DNA of 47,427 nucleotides from UBA3871 sp002392265 (GCA_946614255.1 CAMOGS010000049.1:1-47427), one strand, 5' to 3'. Positions 1 to 8,568 are shown, counted from the first letter of the stretch. Translations and numbers: made by a program. The notes: generated by a model from the letters alone, not told the origin.

Positions 1-728
1 CGTCCAACAGGTGCCTTACCTTCACCACCACCGTGTGGGTGATCGTTAGGGTTCATTACGGAACCTCTTACTGTAGGACGGATACCCATGTGTCTTGTTC
101 TGCCGGCCTTACCGATCTGGATGTTACCGTGATCGAGGTTACCAACTTCACCGATTGTGGCTCTGCATTCCATGCTTACCTTGCGAACTTCGCCGGAAGG
201 AAGTCTTACCTGTGCGTACTTGTCTTCCTTTGCCATGAGCTGTGCGCCGTTACCTGCAGATCTTGCAAGCTGGCCGCCCTTGCCGGGCTTGAGCTCTACG
301 TTGTGGATGATTGTGCCGACAGGAATGTTTGCGAGCGGAAGTGCATTTCCGATCTTGATATCTGCGTCTGCGCCCGAGAAGATTACGTCGCCTACAGCGA
401 GCTTGTCAGGAGCAATGATATATCTCTTTTCGCCGTCTGCGTAAACAAGCAGTGCGATGTTGGATGATCTGTTAGGGTCGTATTCAATAGTAGCAACCTT
501 TGCAGGAATACCATCCTTGTTTCTCTTGAAGTCGATGATTCTGTACTTTGGTCTGGTGCCGCCGCCTCTGTGTCTTACAGTGATCTTGCCTCTGGAGTTA
601 CGTCCGGAGTGCTTCTTGAGTGTTACTGTAAGGGATTTCTCAGGGGTGCTTGTGGTAATCTCCTCGAAAGTGGAGACTGTCATTCCTCTTAAACCAGGAG
701 TGGTTGGATTATACTTTTTAATTCCCAT
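1..728 (-). CDS. rplB: 50S ribosomal protein L2, partial (C-terminus outside window)
   Basis: This gene encodes L2, a primary 23S rRNA-binding protein needed for subunit association and peptidyl transferase function. The visible reading frame starts MGIKKYNPTTPG and continues through the typical GKNSRGKITVRHRGGG-like region. It reaches the highly conserved HPHGGGEG segment near the peptidyl transferase centre at the window edge, so roughly 242 of the usual 275 or so residues are present. The ATG at 728 is preceded by a strong AGGAGG. The gene follows rplW by 18 bases in the S10 operon. The left edge of the window cuts off the C-terminus. Confidence 0.97.
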   Translation of the reverse strand, partial: MGIKKYNPTTPGLRGMTVSTFEEITTSTPEKSLTVTLKKHSGRNSRGKITVRHRGGGTRPKYRIIDFKRNKDGIPAKVATIEYDPNRSSNIALLVYADGEKRYIIAPDKLAVGDVIFSGADADIKIGNALPLANIPVGTIIHNVELKPGKGGQLARSAGNGAQLMAKEDKYAQVRLPSGEVRKVSMECRATIGEVGNLDHGNIQIGKAGRTRHMGIRPTVRGSVMNPNDHPHGGGEGKAPVG

Positions 729-746
729 TTTAGCCTACCTCCTATA

Positions 747-1037
747 TTAGAGTCCTGTGAAGAACTCGATCTCCTTGCTGCCGGCAGTCAGTGTAACGAT
801 TGCCTTCTTTACAGCAGGTCTGCGACCCTGTGTTCTTCCCATTCTCTTGATCTTTCCGTTAACGTTCATGATGTTGACCTTGTCAACTTCTACACCGAAG
901 ATTTCCTCTACTGCAAGCTTAACCTGAGTCTTGTTTGCTTCCGGAGCAACCTTGAATGTATATTTCTTTTTAGCTGCGTTATCCATTGACATTTCAGAGA
1001 TAACCGGCTTGATTATTACGTCGTAAGGAGTCTTCAT
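747..1037 (-). CDS. rplW: 50S ribosomal protein L23
   Basis: This is L23, 96 residues, the usual bacterial length. It binds 23S rRNA domain III at the peptide exit tunnel and docks trigger factor and SRP. The N-terminus (DVIIKPVISEMS) and the C-terminal basic stretch (GKIKRMGRTQGRRPAVKKA) are characteristic. The start ATG shares one base with the rplD stop codon (TAATG), which indicates translational coupling. The gene sits between rplD and rplB in the conserved S10 operon order. Confidence 0.97.
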   Translation of the reverse strand: MKTPYDVIIKPVISEMSMDNAAKKKYTFKVAPEANKTQVKLAVEEIFGVEVDKVNIMNVNGKIKRMGRTQGRRPAVKKAIVTLTAGSKEIEFFTGL

Positions 1038-1660
1038 TATGCATACACCTCCTCAATTTTCTTTACCGCATCCTTTGTGAGGATCAGGTTAGTGTGGTTA
1101 ACGATTTCGTAAACGTTCATCGTTCCTACGAGCGCTGTTCTTATGCCCGGGATATTTGCTGCGGACTTAACTACGTTTTCGTCCTTTTCTGCAGTAACGA
1201 TAAGTACCTTTTTACCGGCCTTTACGTTCTGGAGAACATTGATCATTTCCTTTGTCTTTGGAGCTTCAAACTTGAGCTCGTCTATTACGATGAGTTCCTT
1301 TTCCTGAGCCTTGGAGGACAGTGCTGAAAGCATTGCGAGTCTCTTGAGCTTCTTTGGAACTGCATATCTGTAATCTCTTGGCTTTGGTGCGAATACTACG
1401 CCACCACCAACCTGTGAAGGGTCAGTGGAGTGTCCCTGTCTGTGGCGACCGGTGCCCTTCTGTCTGAACGGCTTGCGCCCGCCTCCGCGAACTTCGCCTC
1501 TTGTCTTTGCTGACTGAGTGCCCTGTCTCTGGTTTGCAAGGTAGTTCTTGATAACTTCGAGAACTGCATTCTCGTTAGGAGTGATTCCGAAGATGGATTC
1601 CATAAGTTCGATGGAACCGGCTTCTGCTCCTGCCATGTTAAGCATTGTAATCTTTGCCAT
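1037..1660 (-). CDS. rplD: 50S ribosomal protein L4
   Basis: This is L4, 207 residues, an early assembly protein whose extended loop lines the exit tunnel. The loop is visible around residues 45-95 (RQGTQSAKTRGEVRGGGRKPFRQKGTGRARQG-like, here with TGRHRQG). In proteobacteria L4 is also the autogenous repressor of this operon. Whether it acts that way here is unknown, although the rpsJ leader is long and structured. The start follows an AGGAGGAGA ribosome binding site, and the gene overlaps rplW by one base. Confidence 0.97.
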   Translation of the reverse strand: MAKITMLNMAGAEAGSIELMESIFGITPNENAVLEVIKNYLANQRQGTQSAKTRGEVRGGGRKPFRQKGTGRHRQGHSTDPSQVGGGVVFAPKPRDYRYAVPKKLKRLAMLSALSSKAQEKELIVIDELKFEAPKTKEMINVLQNVKAGKKVLIVTAEKDENVVKSAANIPGIRTALVGTMNVYEIVNHTNLILTKDAVKKIEEVYA

Positions 1661-1684
1661 TGTGCGTCTCCTCCTTTCCTAAGC

Positions 1685-2320
1685 CTATTTATTCTGTCCC
1701 TTTACTGCGCACTGAACGCGAACCAGGCCACCCTTGTTTCCCGGAACAGCGCCCTTTACGAGCATAAGGTTTCTGTCTGCAATAACTTTTACTAAAACTA
1801 CGTTCTGAACTGTAACTGTATCTCTACCTGTTCTTCCCGGAGCTTCATTGCCGCGGAATACTCTTGAAGGATAAGTTGCAGCTGCGAGACCGCCCGGCAG
1901 TCTCTTGTGCTTTGAACCGTGAGTCATAGGACCGCGACGGTGGCCATGTCTCTTGATGTTACCCTGAGTTCCCTTACCTTTGGAAACACCTGTAATATCG
2001 AGCTTTGTGCCTTCTTCAAAATCTGCAACGGTAATTGTCTGTCCAACTTCGTAGGTTTCGCCTTCTTCGGTTCTGAACTCAGCGAGGTGCTTCTTTGGAG
2101 CAACGCCTGCCTTTTCAAAGTGACCTGTTTCAGGCTTGTTAACTCTCTGTGGCTTTGCATCTTCAAAGCCGATCTGAACTGCGCTGTAACCGTCAGTCTC
2201 AACTGTCTTTACCTGAGTAACGACTTCCGGACCTGCTTCGATTACAGTTACAGGAACTACTTCTCCTGCTTCTGAGAAAATCTGTGTCATACCGATTTTC
2301 TTTCCAAGAATCATTTTCAT
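1685..2320 (-). CDS. rplC: 50S ribosomal protein L3
   Basis: This is L3, 211 residues, which binds near the 3' end of 23S rRNA and is one of the first proteins to assemble. The frame reads MILGKKIGMTQIF and includes the conserved GxTKGKGTQG-like and RGPMTHGSKHKRLPGG segments. The open frame runs further upstream to 2353, but I place the start at the ATG at 2320 because AAGGAG lies 8 bases before it. An internal ATG at 2314 is 14 bases from that site and is less likely. The gene lies 116 bases downstream of rpsJ. Confidence 0.95.
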   Translation of the reverse strand: MKMILGKKIGMTQIFSEAGEVVPVTVIEAGPEVVTQVKTVETDGYSAVQIGFEDAKPQRVNKPETGHFEKAGVAPKKHLAEFRTEEGETYEVGQTITVADFEEGTKLDITGVSKGKGTQGNIKRHGHRRGPMTHGSKHKRLPGGLAAATYPSRVFRGNEAPGRTGRDTVTVQNVVLVKVIADRNLMLVKGAVPGNKGGLVRVQCAVKGQNK

Positions 2321-2436
2321 ATGTTTTTCTCCTTTTCTGCCGCATTGCGGCATCTCTTACAGCGGAATCCCCCGGTTTGGCTCTGTGTCCCTCTCGTGGA
2401 TTCTTACTAAGGGGAGTACCCTTATTCGTTTTTGTT

Positions 2437-2748
2437 TTACAGCTTGATTTCGATATCAACGCCTGCAGGCAGATCAAGCTTTGTCAGCGCGTCTTTTGTC
2501 TTTGGAGTAGCGTTTGTGATGTCGATGAGTCTCTTGTGAGTTCTCTGTTCGAACTGCTCACGGCTGTCCTTGTACTTGTGTACTGCACGAAGGATTGTAA
2601 CTACTTCCTTTTCTGTCGGAAGCGGAATAGGTCCTGAAACCTCAGCGCCTGTCTTCTTTGCAGTCTCAACGATTTTTGCAGCTGACTGATCCAGTAATGC
2701 GTGATCGTAAGCCTTCAGCTTGATTCTGATTTTCTGTAATTCGCTCAT
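2437..2748 (-). CDS. rpsJ: 30S ribosomal protein S10 (NusE)
   Basis: This is S10, 103 residues, a 30S head protein that is also the NusE antitermination factor pairing with NusB and NusG. The sequence starts MSELQKIRIKLKAYDH and has the SGPIPLPT loop and the FEQRTHKRLIDI segment that are diagnostic of S10. The open frame extends upstream to 3057, but that part is arginine-rich, unlike any S10, and overlaps the structured leader. The ATG at 2748 has AGGAGG upstream at the right distance. This is the first gene of the S10 operon. Confidence 0.97.
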   Translation of the reverse strand: MSELQKIRIKLKAYDHALLDQSAAKIVETAKKTGAEVSGPIPLPTEKEVVTILRAVHKYKDSREQFEQRTHKRLIDITNATPKTKDALTKLDLPAGVDIEIKL

Positions 2749-3084
2749 TTTGTTCCTCCTAAAAGTTTTGTGTGTTTTCGCTATTCTCGCACAGGGGGCC
2801 GATGCACTCATTTGCAACTCGAAGCGCTTTCCCCGACTTTTACGTGTACTTTTTTTATTTCCCATCTCCCAGCAGAGCGAACCGCTGTTCATGGTCACGC
2901 AGCGCTTCGTTGATTTTTCAACGCTTCTGCGATTTCGCTTGCCTCGTACACGCTGCCGTGTGTTTCTTTTGTTTTCGCACAACTCAAAAGTCGGCGATCC
3001 CCTCGCCCCTGTCTGGCAGGGACAATTCTCAGCAGAAATATCCTGATAGCTCAGCAACTTCCTGCCTCATCGCCTAACGCAAGC
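2749..3084 (-). promoter_or_regulatory. Structured 5' leader of the S10 operon (candidate r-protein leader)
   Basis: About 335 transcribed bases separate the promoter from rpsJ and hold no gene. On the RNA, GGCGAU (3069-3074) can pair with AUCGCC (2993-2998). GGCAGG just inside it can pair with CCUGCC, and the same CCUGCC can instead form a local CCCUG/CAGGG hairpin. Two mutually exclusive folds near the 5' end are what an autoregulatory leader would show. Published surveys report r-protein leader motifs upstream of rpsJ in Firmicutes, but I cannot assign this one to a named family. The structure is seen; the function is inferred. Confidence 0.5.
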
Positions 3085-3090
3085 TTTTAT

Positions 3091-3119
3091 AGTATATAAT
3101 AGTTTTGCAAGGAATGCAA
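3091..3119 (-). promoter_or_regulatory. Promoter of the S10 operon
   Basis: On the minus strand there is a -35 TTGCAT (3114-3119), a 17-base spacer and a -10 TATACT (3091-3096). Upstream A/T tracts (3120-3160) resemble an UP element. The position implies a leader of about 335 nt before rpsJ. Confidence 0.75.
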
Positions 3120-3318
3120 GTACTTTTTCAAAACTTTTTAACCGATTTTTGCACTTTTTTTAAAGCTCAATATACTGTTTTCAAAGGGTTAGCTGCCACA
3201 CCTCTGTACATGTCCCCGCGCGTTTCTTATGTTAACAGTAGGCTGGGGCTGTGTGTATTCGGCGAAGACACGCTCTCGCTAAGATTCGCCAGCAGCGGTA
3301 TCCGACTCTGTCGCGCGA

Positions 3319-3371
3319 AAAAAGAGGGATTGGACTCGCAGCGTACACGAAGTACGTGAGAATCCAATCCC
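3319..3371 (-). terminator. Rho-independent terminator after psuG
   Basis: A long inverted repeat has outer arms GGGATTGGA (3326-3334) and TCCAATCCC (3363-3371) and an inner stem around an ACGAA loop. On the minus strand it is followed by TCTTTTTT. It closes the salvage operon before the S10 promoter. The stretch 3120-3318 between them has no gene and no other clear signal. Confidence 0.8.
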
Positions 3372-3392
3372 GAATTTTGACAAAGCCACAGG

Positions 3393-4304
3393 TTATTTTG
3401 ACAAGTCGGCCGCAATCTTTGAGCCGATGTCGGCATTATTCAGCACGAGATGTATATTCGCCTCCAGGCTTTCGCCACCCGTCAGCTGCTTTACGCGATC
3501 GAGAATAAACGGTGTGATGCGTTTTCCGCTGATGCCCTTTTCGTCGCACTCGCGGAGAGCCTGGCCGATAATCTTTTCCATTTCGTCAAACGGCATTTCA
3601 TATTTTTCCGGTACAGGACATGCAATCAGCATTCCGCCGCGGAGTCCCATGTCGTACTTTGCGCGAATAGCCGCAGCCGCCTGCTTTGGATCATCGAATC
3701 TGTATTCGGCCTTGAAACCGGATTTACTGCTGTAGAAAGCAGGGAAATCATCCGTTCCGTAGGTTACAACAGGTACGCCCGCAGTTTCAAGATATTCTAG
3801 CGTGCCTCCTATATCAAGGATAGACTTTACGCCTGCACAAACTACCACGACATCTGTTGTCTTGAGTTCCTCGAGGTCCGCAGATATATCATGTGACTCT
3901 GCTGCGCCTCTGTGAACTCCGCCGATTCCGCCTGTAACAAATAATCTGATTCCTGCAGCCTCTGCAGCAATCATTGTGCCGGCAACCGTTGTCGCACCGT
4001 CCATCTGCTGCGAAAGAACTATAGGGTAATCTCTGCGGCTTACCTTTGCGACATTTTTTGCAGTCGCTATATATTCGAGTTCCTCATCGGTAATACCGAC
4101 CTTTATCCTGCCCTTAATTATAGCAATAGTTGCAGGCACTGCCCCGTTTTCACGAATGACATTTTCAACCGCTCTGGCTGTCTCCACATTTTTCGGATAA
4201 GGCATACCGTGTGAAATAATTGTAGACTCCAGTGCCACAACCGGCTTGCCTGCGGAAAGAGCCTCAGCCACTTCAGGCTTTATATCCATATAATCTTTAA
4301 ACAT
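3393..4304 (-). CDS. psuG: Pseudouridine-5'-phosphate glycosidase
   Basis: PsuG cleaves pseudouridine 5'-phosphate reversibly to uracil and ribose 5-phosphate, a Mn-dependent step of pseudouridine catabolism. The 303-residue protein carries the family segments ALESTIISHGMPYPKN (about residues 24-39), GRIKVGIT, SRRDYP and TGGIGGVHRGA, and the C-terminal KRITPFIL. The open frame extends further upstream inside psuK. The ATG at 4304 is chosen because AGGAGG precedes it by 5 bases and the protein then matches PsuG N-termini. It follows psuK by 19 bases, so kinase and glycosidase are co-expressed. Confidence 0.95.
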   Translation of the reverse strand: MFKDYMDIKPEVAEALSAGKPVVALESTIISHGMPYPKNVETARAVENVIRENGAVPATIAIIKGRIKVGITDEELEYIATAKNVAKVSRRDYPIVLSQQMDGATTVAGTMIAAEAAGIRLFVTGGIGGVHRGAAESHDISADLEELKTTDVVVVCAGVKSILDIGGTLEYLETAGVPVVTYGTDDFPAFYSSKSGFKAEYRFDDPKQAAAAIRAKYDMGLRGGMLIACPVPEKYEMPFDEMEKIIGQALRECDEKGISGKRITPFILDRVKQLTGGESLEANIHLVLNNADIGSKIAADLSK

Positions 4305-4323
4305 ATTAACCTCCTGTATCACT

Positions 4324-5253
4324 CTACCACTGTACGTTTTCCGCCACCTGGCGAACCTTTTCCAAACACAAATCCTCCGGAACCGGCACTGCACTCTGAA
4401 TTACAATTGACGACATCGCTGACGCATAAAGAAGGGTCTTTTTAATCGGCCATCCCTGAAGGTGCCCGTACAGTGCCATTGCCGAGAAGGCATCGCCCGC
4501 TCCCGTTGTGCTTACTATATTGCTGACCTTTATGGAAGCCATCTGCCCCTCACCTTCGTCGTTGCAATAGTATACGCCCCTGCTGTCAAGAGTTATGAGC
4601 GCACATCTGCTCCCGGCTGCAACTATTGTGTGAGCAGCCGCCTTTACACCTTCGTCGGTACTCGTATCTATGCCGGTAATTGCACTCGCCTCCATGCGGT
4701 TAGCCTTTACAATCGTAAATTTGCCGCTGATTCCGCGAAGCTTCACTGCTTTTGGCGTTGAAACAGCGTCAATAAACAGTGGCACCCTGCTGCCGATCGT
4801 GTCACCGATGAACCTGAGTGTGTCAACCGAAAGGTTTGCATCCAGCCCCACAAAATCTGCACTCATCAGCTTTGGCAAAAGCGGTGTAAGCATCTCAGGG
4901 TTGATTCGATCAAGGATGTCCATGCTGGCTATTGCCGCGTCCATCGTACCGTCTGAATCGAGCAGCGACAGATACATCGCCGTCTTTGCATCGTTAAACA
5001 CGCGAATGTTGTCCACATCCACGCCAAGCGGAATCAGCTTTCTGGTAAGCATGCGCCCCGAATCATCATTGCCCATGACGGATACGAGCCCCACTTCTAC
5101 GCCAAGCTTTGCCAGATTTTCTGTTATGTTCCGCCCGACACCTCCGTGAGAAGTATGAACAGAGCCCGGATTCGAATCGCCTCTGACAAGCTTTTCAAAG
5201 CTGCGCCCCTCAACATCAAGCGCCATACCGCCAATTACATATACTTTTCCCAT
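4324..5253 (-). CDS. psuK: PfkB-family pseudouridine kinase
   Basis: This 309-residue PfkB/ribokinase-family kinase has the N-terminal GGMALDVEG motif with GGVGRNIAEN-like HGGVGRNITENLAKLG (about residues 36-51). Near residue 250 it has the C-terminal signature TTGAGDAFSA, whose Asp is the catalytic base. Its position directly before psuG identifies the likely substrate as pseudouridine, phosphorylated on the 5'-OH before cleavage by PsuG. A ribosome binding site AAAGGAAG lies before the ATG. It is preceded by the TGS-type kinase gene with a 19-base gap. Confidence 0.9.
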   Translation of the reverse strand: MGKVYVIGGMALDVEGRSFEKLVRGDSNPGSVHTSHGGVGRNITENLAKLGVEVGLVSVMGNDDSGRMLTRKLIPLGVDVDNIRVFNDAKTAMYLSLLDSDGTMDAAIASMDILDRINPEMLTPLLPKLMSADFVGLDANLSVDTLRFIGDTIGSRVPLFIDAVSTPKAVKLRGISGKFTIVKANRMEASAITGIDTSTDEGVKAAAHTIVAAGSRCALITLDSRGVYYCNDEGEGQMASIKVSNIVSTTGAGDAFSAMALYGHLQGWPIKKTLLYASAMSSIVIQSAVPVPEDLCLEKVRQVAENVQW

Positions 5254-5272
5254 TCTAACACTTCCTTTTAAA

Positions 5273-6934
5273 TTAATCTACGAATATGCTGCCCCCGATA
5301 AACTCTCTGATGATGGAGTTGTTCACAATAATGCTGTCATCCTCGAGAACCTCGAAATACTTCAGGAACTTAAGCATGCGCGCTGCATCCATATATTCCG
5401 GCTCATCAGGGAATATTGCCTCGAGCAGAGGCTCTGCATATTTTTTCAGTACGGAAAACTCGTAAATGTGCACTGAATTAAAGAATACATCCGCTTCACC
5501 GTTATATGGAAAGATATATTTGTCTTCACCGTGACGAACCTTTGGCCATGTGCGGATGGTTTCCTGTGCATCGTGACCTCTGTATTTAAAGTCGCGCACC
5601 ATACGCCTCAGCATGCGGCTGTCCGTCGTGGAAATACGGTTGTGCTCGTCGATATTCAGCTGTGTCAGAGGACTGATGTAGATTTTGAACTTTTGCTCTG
5701 CAGGAATGTGCGGAGTCATTGCGTCGTTCAGCGCGTGGATTCCTTCGATTACTATAGGCTGATTTGAAGTGATGGAAGTAAGTCTCTTGCCGTATTCCTT
5801 GTGGCCCGTCATAAAGTCAAAGGTCGGCAGATCCACCTGCTCGCCCGCAAGCAGTGCGTTCATCTGCTTGTTGAAGAGCTCTACGTCAACCGCTTCGAGA
5901 CATTCAAAGTCTCTCTCGCCGAACTCGTCGAGAGGTGTCTGCTCGCGCTCTACAAAGTAGTCATCGGTTCCCATGTAAAGAGGCTTTAATCCGCAGACTC
6001 TCAGCTGCACACAAAGTCTCCTCGCAAAGGTAGTTTTGCCGGATGAAGAAGGTCCCGCAATCAGGATAATTCTCTTTTTCTGCTCCTTTATCATGTCAGC
6101 AATTTCCGCAATTCTCTTTTCGTGAAGAGCCTCGGAAAGCTGAATAATTTCTTTGTATTCGCCGTTTCTAACCTTTTCGTTCAGGTCATCAACATAGTTT
6201 ATGCCAAGCAGCTTTTGCCAGCGGGTAGCTTCACCGAATGTAGCATACATCAGTTTTTGATCCACGTATTCCGGAATCACCTTCGGATTAGACGGGTGAG
6301 GGAATCTGATCAAAACGCCGTTACGGTATTTCATAAGTTCAAAATACTCAATATATCCGCTGGACGGAGTCATCAGGCCGTAAAAGAAATTGCGGTAGCC
6401 GTCGAGAGTGTAGAATCTGACTCTCTTTACCTTCATGCTGCTGAAAAGACGCTGCTTGAACTTGTAGCCGTCCTCCTCCATTATTTTCATTGCTTCCTCA
6501 GGACCGCAAATGTATTTTTCAAAAGGCAGATCTGCCTTTACGATTTCATGCATGCGGTTTTCGATGGCCTGAATCTGTTCCTTTGTAACAGGCTCCTGAG
6601 CCTTAACCTCGGTGTAGAGGCCCTTGTTAATCACATTCTGGATTTCAACCGGAACTCTGCCGAGCACATCCTCCACAGCCTTTAAGTAAATCAGTGAAAG
6701 GCTCTTTTCATATATCAGGTTGGCAGCCTGAGTCCTCATATCGAGAAAAGAAATAATGCAAGGCTCGATAATTTCCTCTGACAAATCTACCAGAGTGTTG
6801 TTCCTCTTTGCTGCAATAACTCTGTATTCAAGGTCTTTTTGATATTCCTTGACAAGGTCTTCAATTATGGTTCCATCCTCAACATCGATTTCAATAGGTT
6901 CAGCTCTAAGCTCTTTGATTAATTTTATTTTCAT
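5273..6934 (-). CDS. TGS-domain nucleoside (uridine) kinase
   Basis: The 553-residue protein has an N-terminal TGS-like ubiquitin-fold domain (residues 1-65), a middle region resembling the second additional domain of threonyl-tRNA synthetase (about 70-250), and a C-terminal P-loop uridine-kinase-like domain. The Walker A motif is GPSSSGKT (294-301), followed by MGTDDYFV and IVIEGIHALND. Such fusions are common in Clostridia and are annotated as nucleoside kinase. The substrate is not proven, but the psuK-psuG context favours a pyrimidine nucleoside. It is the first gene of the operon and has its own promoter. It is not a tRNA synthetase, since no class II catalytic motifs are present. Confidence 0.88.
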   Translation of the reverse strand: MKIKLIKELRAEPIEIDVEDGTIIEDLVKEYQKDLEYRVIAAKRNNTLVDLSEEIIEPCIISFLDMRTQAANLIYEKSLSLIYLKAVEDVLGRVPVEIQNVINKGLYTEVKAQEPVTKEQIQAIENRMHEIVKADLPFEKYICGPEEAMKIMEEDGYKFKQRLFSSMKVKRVRFYTLDGYRNFFYGLMTPSSGYIEYFELMKYRNGVLIRFPHPSNPKVIPEYVDQKLMYATFGEATRWQKLLGINYVDDLNEKVRNGEYKEIIQLSEALHEKRIAEIADMIKEQKKRIILIAGPSSSGKTTFARRLCVQLRVCGLKPLYMGTDDYFVEREQTPLDEFGERDFECLEAVDVELFNKQMNALLAGEQVDLPTFDFMTGHKEYGKRLTSITSNQPIVIEGIHALNDAMTPHIPAEQKFKIYISPLTQLNIDEHNRISTTDSRMLRRMVRDFKYRGHDAQETIRTWPKVRHGEDKYIFPYNGEADVFFNSVHIYEFSVLKKYAEPLLEAIFPDEPEYMDAARMLKFLKYFEVLEDDSIIVNNSIIREFIGGSIFVD

Positions 6935-6982
6935 TTAATCCTCACTCATTATCGTTATCATTACTTAAATTGCCGATACGAT

Positions 6983-7010
6983 ATTATATCACAAAATGCG
7001 CTTTTCACAA
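6983..7010 (-). promoter_or_regulatory. Promoter of the nucleoside kinase-psuKG operon
   Basis: The minus strand has TTGTGA (7005-7010), a 16-base spacer and TATAAT (6983-6988), with a TGA extended -10. The leader contains a 12-mer at 6947-6958 that is also found in the leader of the nucleoside ABC transporter operon (14007-14018). Confidence 0.7.
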
Positions 7011-7069
7011 AGGGTTTTAACGGGCCGGGCGCTTTATTGGTAATTTTAGGTATATTTTGTAATTTCTTC

Positions 7070-7098
7070 TTGACAATATTTTCCATTTAGTTTAACAT
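7070..7098 (+). promoter_or_regulatory. Promoter of the PC4/YdbC-like gene
   Basis: The plus strand has TTGACA (7070-7075), a 17-base spacer and TAACAT (7093-7098). It diverges from the kinase promoter. Confidence 0.75.
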
Positions 7099-7163
7099 AT
7101 AGTTGCGGCGAAAAGCGGGGTAAAACCGTAGGGTATTTTTTAATAAGAGAGAGGAGATTAAAT

Positions 7164-7568
7164 ATGGCTATTGCTAATCAGGAAAAAAATGACGTTTCTT
7201 TCAAGTGTACAATTATTACATCATGCGCAAAGCTCGGCGAGACAAAGGCCAACGGAAATTCAAAGGAGCTCAACTATGTCAGCTACGGCGGTTCGGAGCC
7301 TAAGTGGGATATCCGCGAATGGAACGAGGATCACAGCAAAATGTCCAGAGGCGTTACGCTCACAGATGATGAGCTCTTTGACCTCTATGCAGCAATCGGC
7401 GAGGTAATGAAGCATGACAAACCCAGCGTTACGGGTCCGGGCAGACCTAAAAACGCGGTAAATCCATGGAACACTAACGGCAGCGTAGAGGCTGCTTCCG
7501 AAAAGGTTGACGCTTCCGAAGATGCCGAAGCCGTCGAAGAGACCGAAGAAGTCGACACACCGTTCTAG
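7164..7568 (+). CDS. PC4/YdbC-family ssDNA-binding protein
   Basis: This 134-residue protein resembles the YdbC family, bacterial relatives of the eukaryotic coactivator PC4 that bind single-stranded DNA. The segment KELNYVSYGGSEPKWDIREW (34-53) is the characteristic beta-sheet core, followed by a helix LTDDELFDLYAAIGEVM (66-82). After residue 90 comes a Gly/Pro/Asn linker and then a strongly acidic tail ending EEVDTPF, which looks like the acidic tip of SSB. A GGAG ribosome binding site precedes the ATG. The gene stands alone between its own promoter and terminator. The family call rests on motif recall, and no partner is known. Confidence 0.75.
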   Translation: MAIANQEKNDVSFKCTIITSCAKLGETKANGNSKELNYVSYGGSEPKWDIREWNEDHSKMSRGVTLTDDELFDLYAAIGEVMKHDKPSVTGPGRPKNAVNPWNTNGSVEAASEKVDASEDAEAVEETEEVDTPF

Positions 7569-7604
7569 CCTCTGCGATTTCCCCGCATCACAGCTCATTA
7601 ATTC

Positions 7605-7639
7605 AAAAAGCGTGAGTGCATACAGCACTCACGCTTTTT
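7605..7639. terminator. Bidirectional terminator
   Basis: A perfect stem AAAAAGCGTGAGTGC (7605-7619) pairs with its complement at 7625-7639 around a 5-base loop, with A and T runs on both sides. It serves the PC4-like gene on plus and the PHP-ending operon on minus. Confidence 0.9.
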
Positions 7640-7655
7640 AACATACCTATTATAT

Positions 7656-8555
7656 TTACTTGAAATCGTTCCCGTGGAAATCGGACCCCTGCGTAATGTG
7701 AAGATGATATTTTTCCGCCAGGCTGACCAGCCTGATAGATTCGTCGTGGCTGTGATTCGGGTGAAAACATTCGAGGCCCTTCAGCCCGCTCTTTTTCAGC
7801 CCCTTTATTATGATTTCAAGGTTTTTCCAAAACTCTTCAGTAGTCCTGTCCCCTATGTGTTTTATCTTCATTGGGTGGGCCACCACCGGCACCCCGCCGG
7901 CACAGTTAATGATGTCGATTGCCGCCAAAGTGTCAACCTTGTTTTTCTCGATGTGCTGTGCTTCCTCGGACTCGAGAAATTTACCGTCTTCGAAAGCTTG
8001 TGCGGGAGTCTGAATGTAACCCTTTTTCACGAGCATGCGGGCTATCACCGGCTTGCCGATGAAGTCGTTCTTTCTGCCCTCGCGCAGCTCTTCGTAGGTG
8101 AGCTCGCAGCCCATTTTGCGCAGTGCCTCGATCAGACGCATATTTCTGTCATAGCGGCATTCTCTGATTTTTTCGAGAGTCGCAGCAAGCCTTTTGTCGT
8201 CCGGATCAAAGTAATAACCGAGCAGGTGAACTCCAACCTCGTCGTCGGTCGACTTTACCAGCCCAAACTCGTCAGGCTCCGGCCCTGTCATATCAAGGCC
8301 TCTTTTCCCGTGATAGTCCATACCCCAATTACGGAGATCTTTGCCTCTGATGCATGTTGAGAATTCGATACCGCCGATTACCTGAATCTCGAGGGCTTCT
8401 CCGGCGATTTGGGCTTCCCTGACGCCGTCAATTCCGTCGTGGTCAGTTATCGCAATGATGTCGTATTCTTCATTTTTGTACTTTTTTACTATCTCCGTCG
8501 GGGTAAGCGCACCATCTGACATGGTCGTATGAATATGGAAATCTGCTTTAGGCAT
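7656..8555 (-). CDS. PHP-domain phosphoesterase (RNase AM/TrpH-like)
   Basis: The 299-residue PHP-superfamily metallophosphoesterase has all four motifs: DFHIHTTMSDGALTP (5-19), ITDHDGIDG, GIEFS, and the later HPMK, HPNHS and GSDFHG metal ligands. The closest characterised relatives are YciV/TrpH and Cv1693, which hydrolyse nucleoside 3',5'-bisphosphates and act as 5'-3' oligonucleases. The exact substrate is inferred. It is the last gene of the nucleoside transporter operon, 13 bases after the preceding membrane protein, with an AAGGAGG site before the ATG. Confidence 0.85.
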   Translation of the reverse strand: MPKADFHIHTTMSDGALTPTEIVKKYKNEEYDIIAITDHDGIDGVREAQIAGEALEIQVIGGIEFSTCIRGKDLRNWGMDYHGKRGLDMTGPEPDEFGLVKSTDDEVGVHLLGYYFDPDDKRLAATLEKIRECRYDRNMRLIEALRKMGCELTYEELREGRKNDFIGKPVIARMLVKKGYIQTPAQAFEDGKFLESEEAQHIEKNKVDTLAAIDIINCAGGVPVVAHPMKIKHIGDRTTEEFWKNLEIIIKGLKKSGLKGLECFHPNHSHDESIRLVSLAEKYHLHITQGSDFHGNDFK

Positions 8556-8568
8556 GCTTACCTCCTTC

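Noticed and set aside
33..467. Long open frames on the plus strand opposite rplB
   Set aside because: They are antisense shadows of a clear ribosomal protein gene, with no ribosome binding site or family resemblance.
2749..3057. Upstream extension of the rpsJ frame
   Set aside because: The translated part is arginine-rich and unlike S10, and the normal S10 start has a strong AGGAGG.
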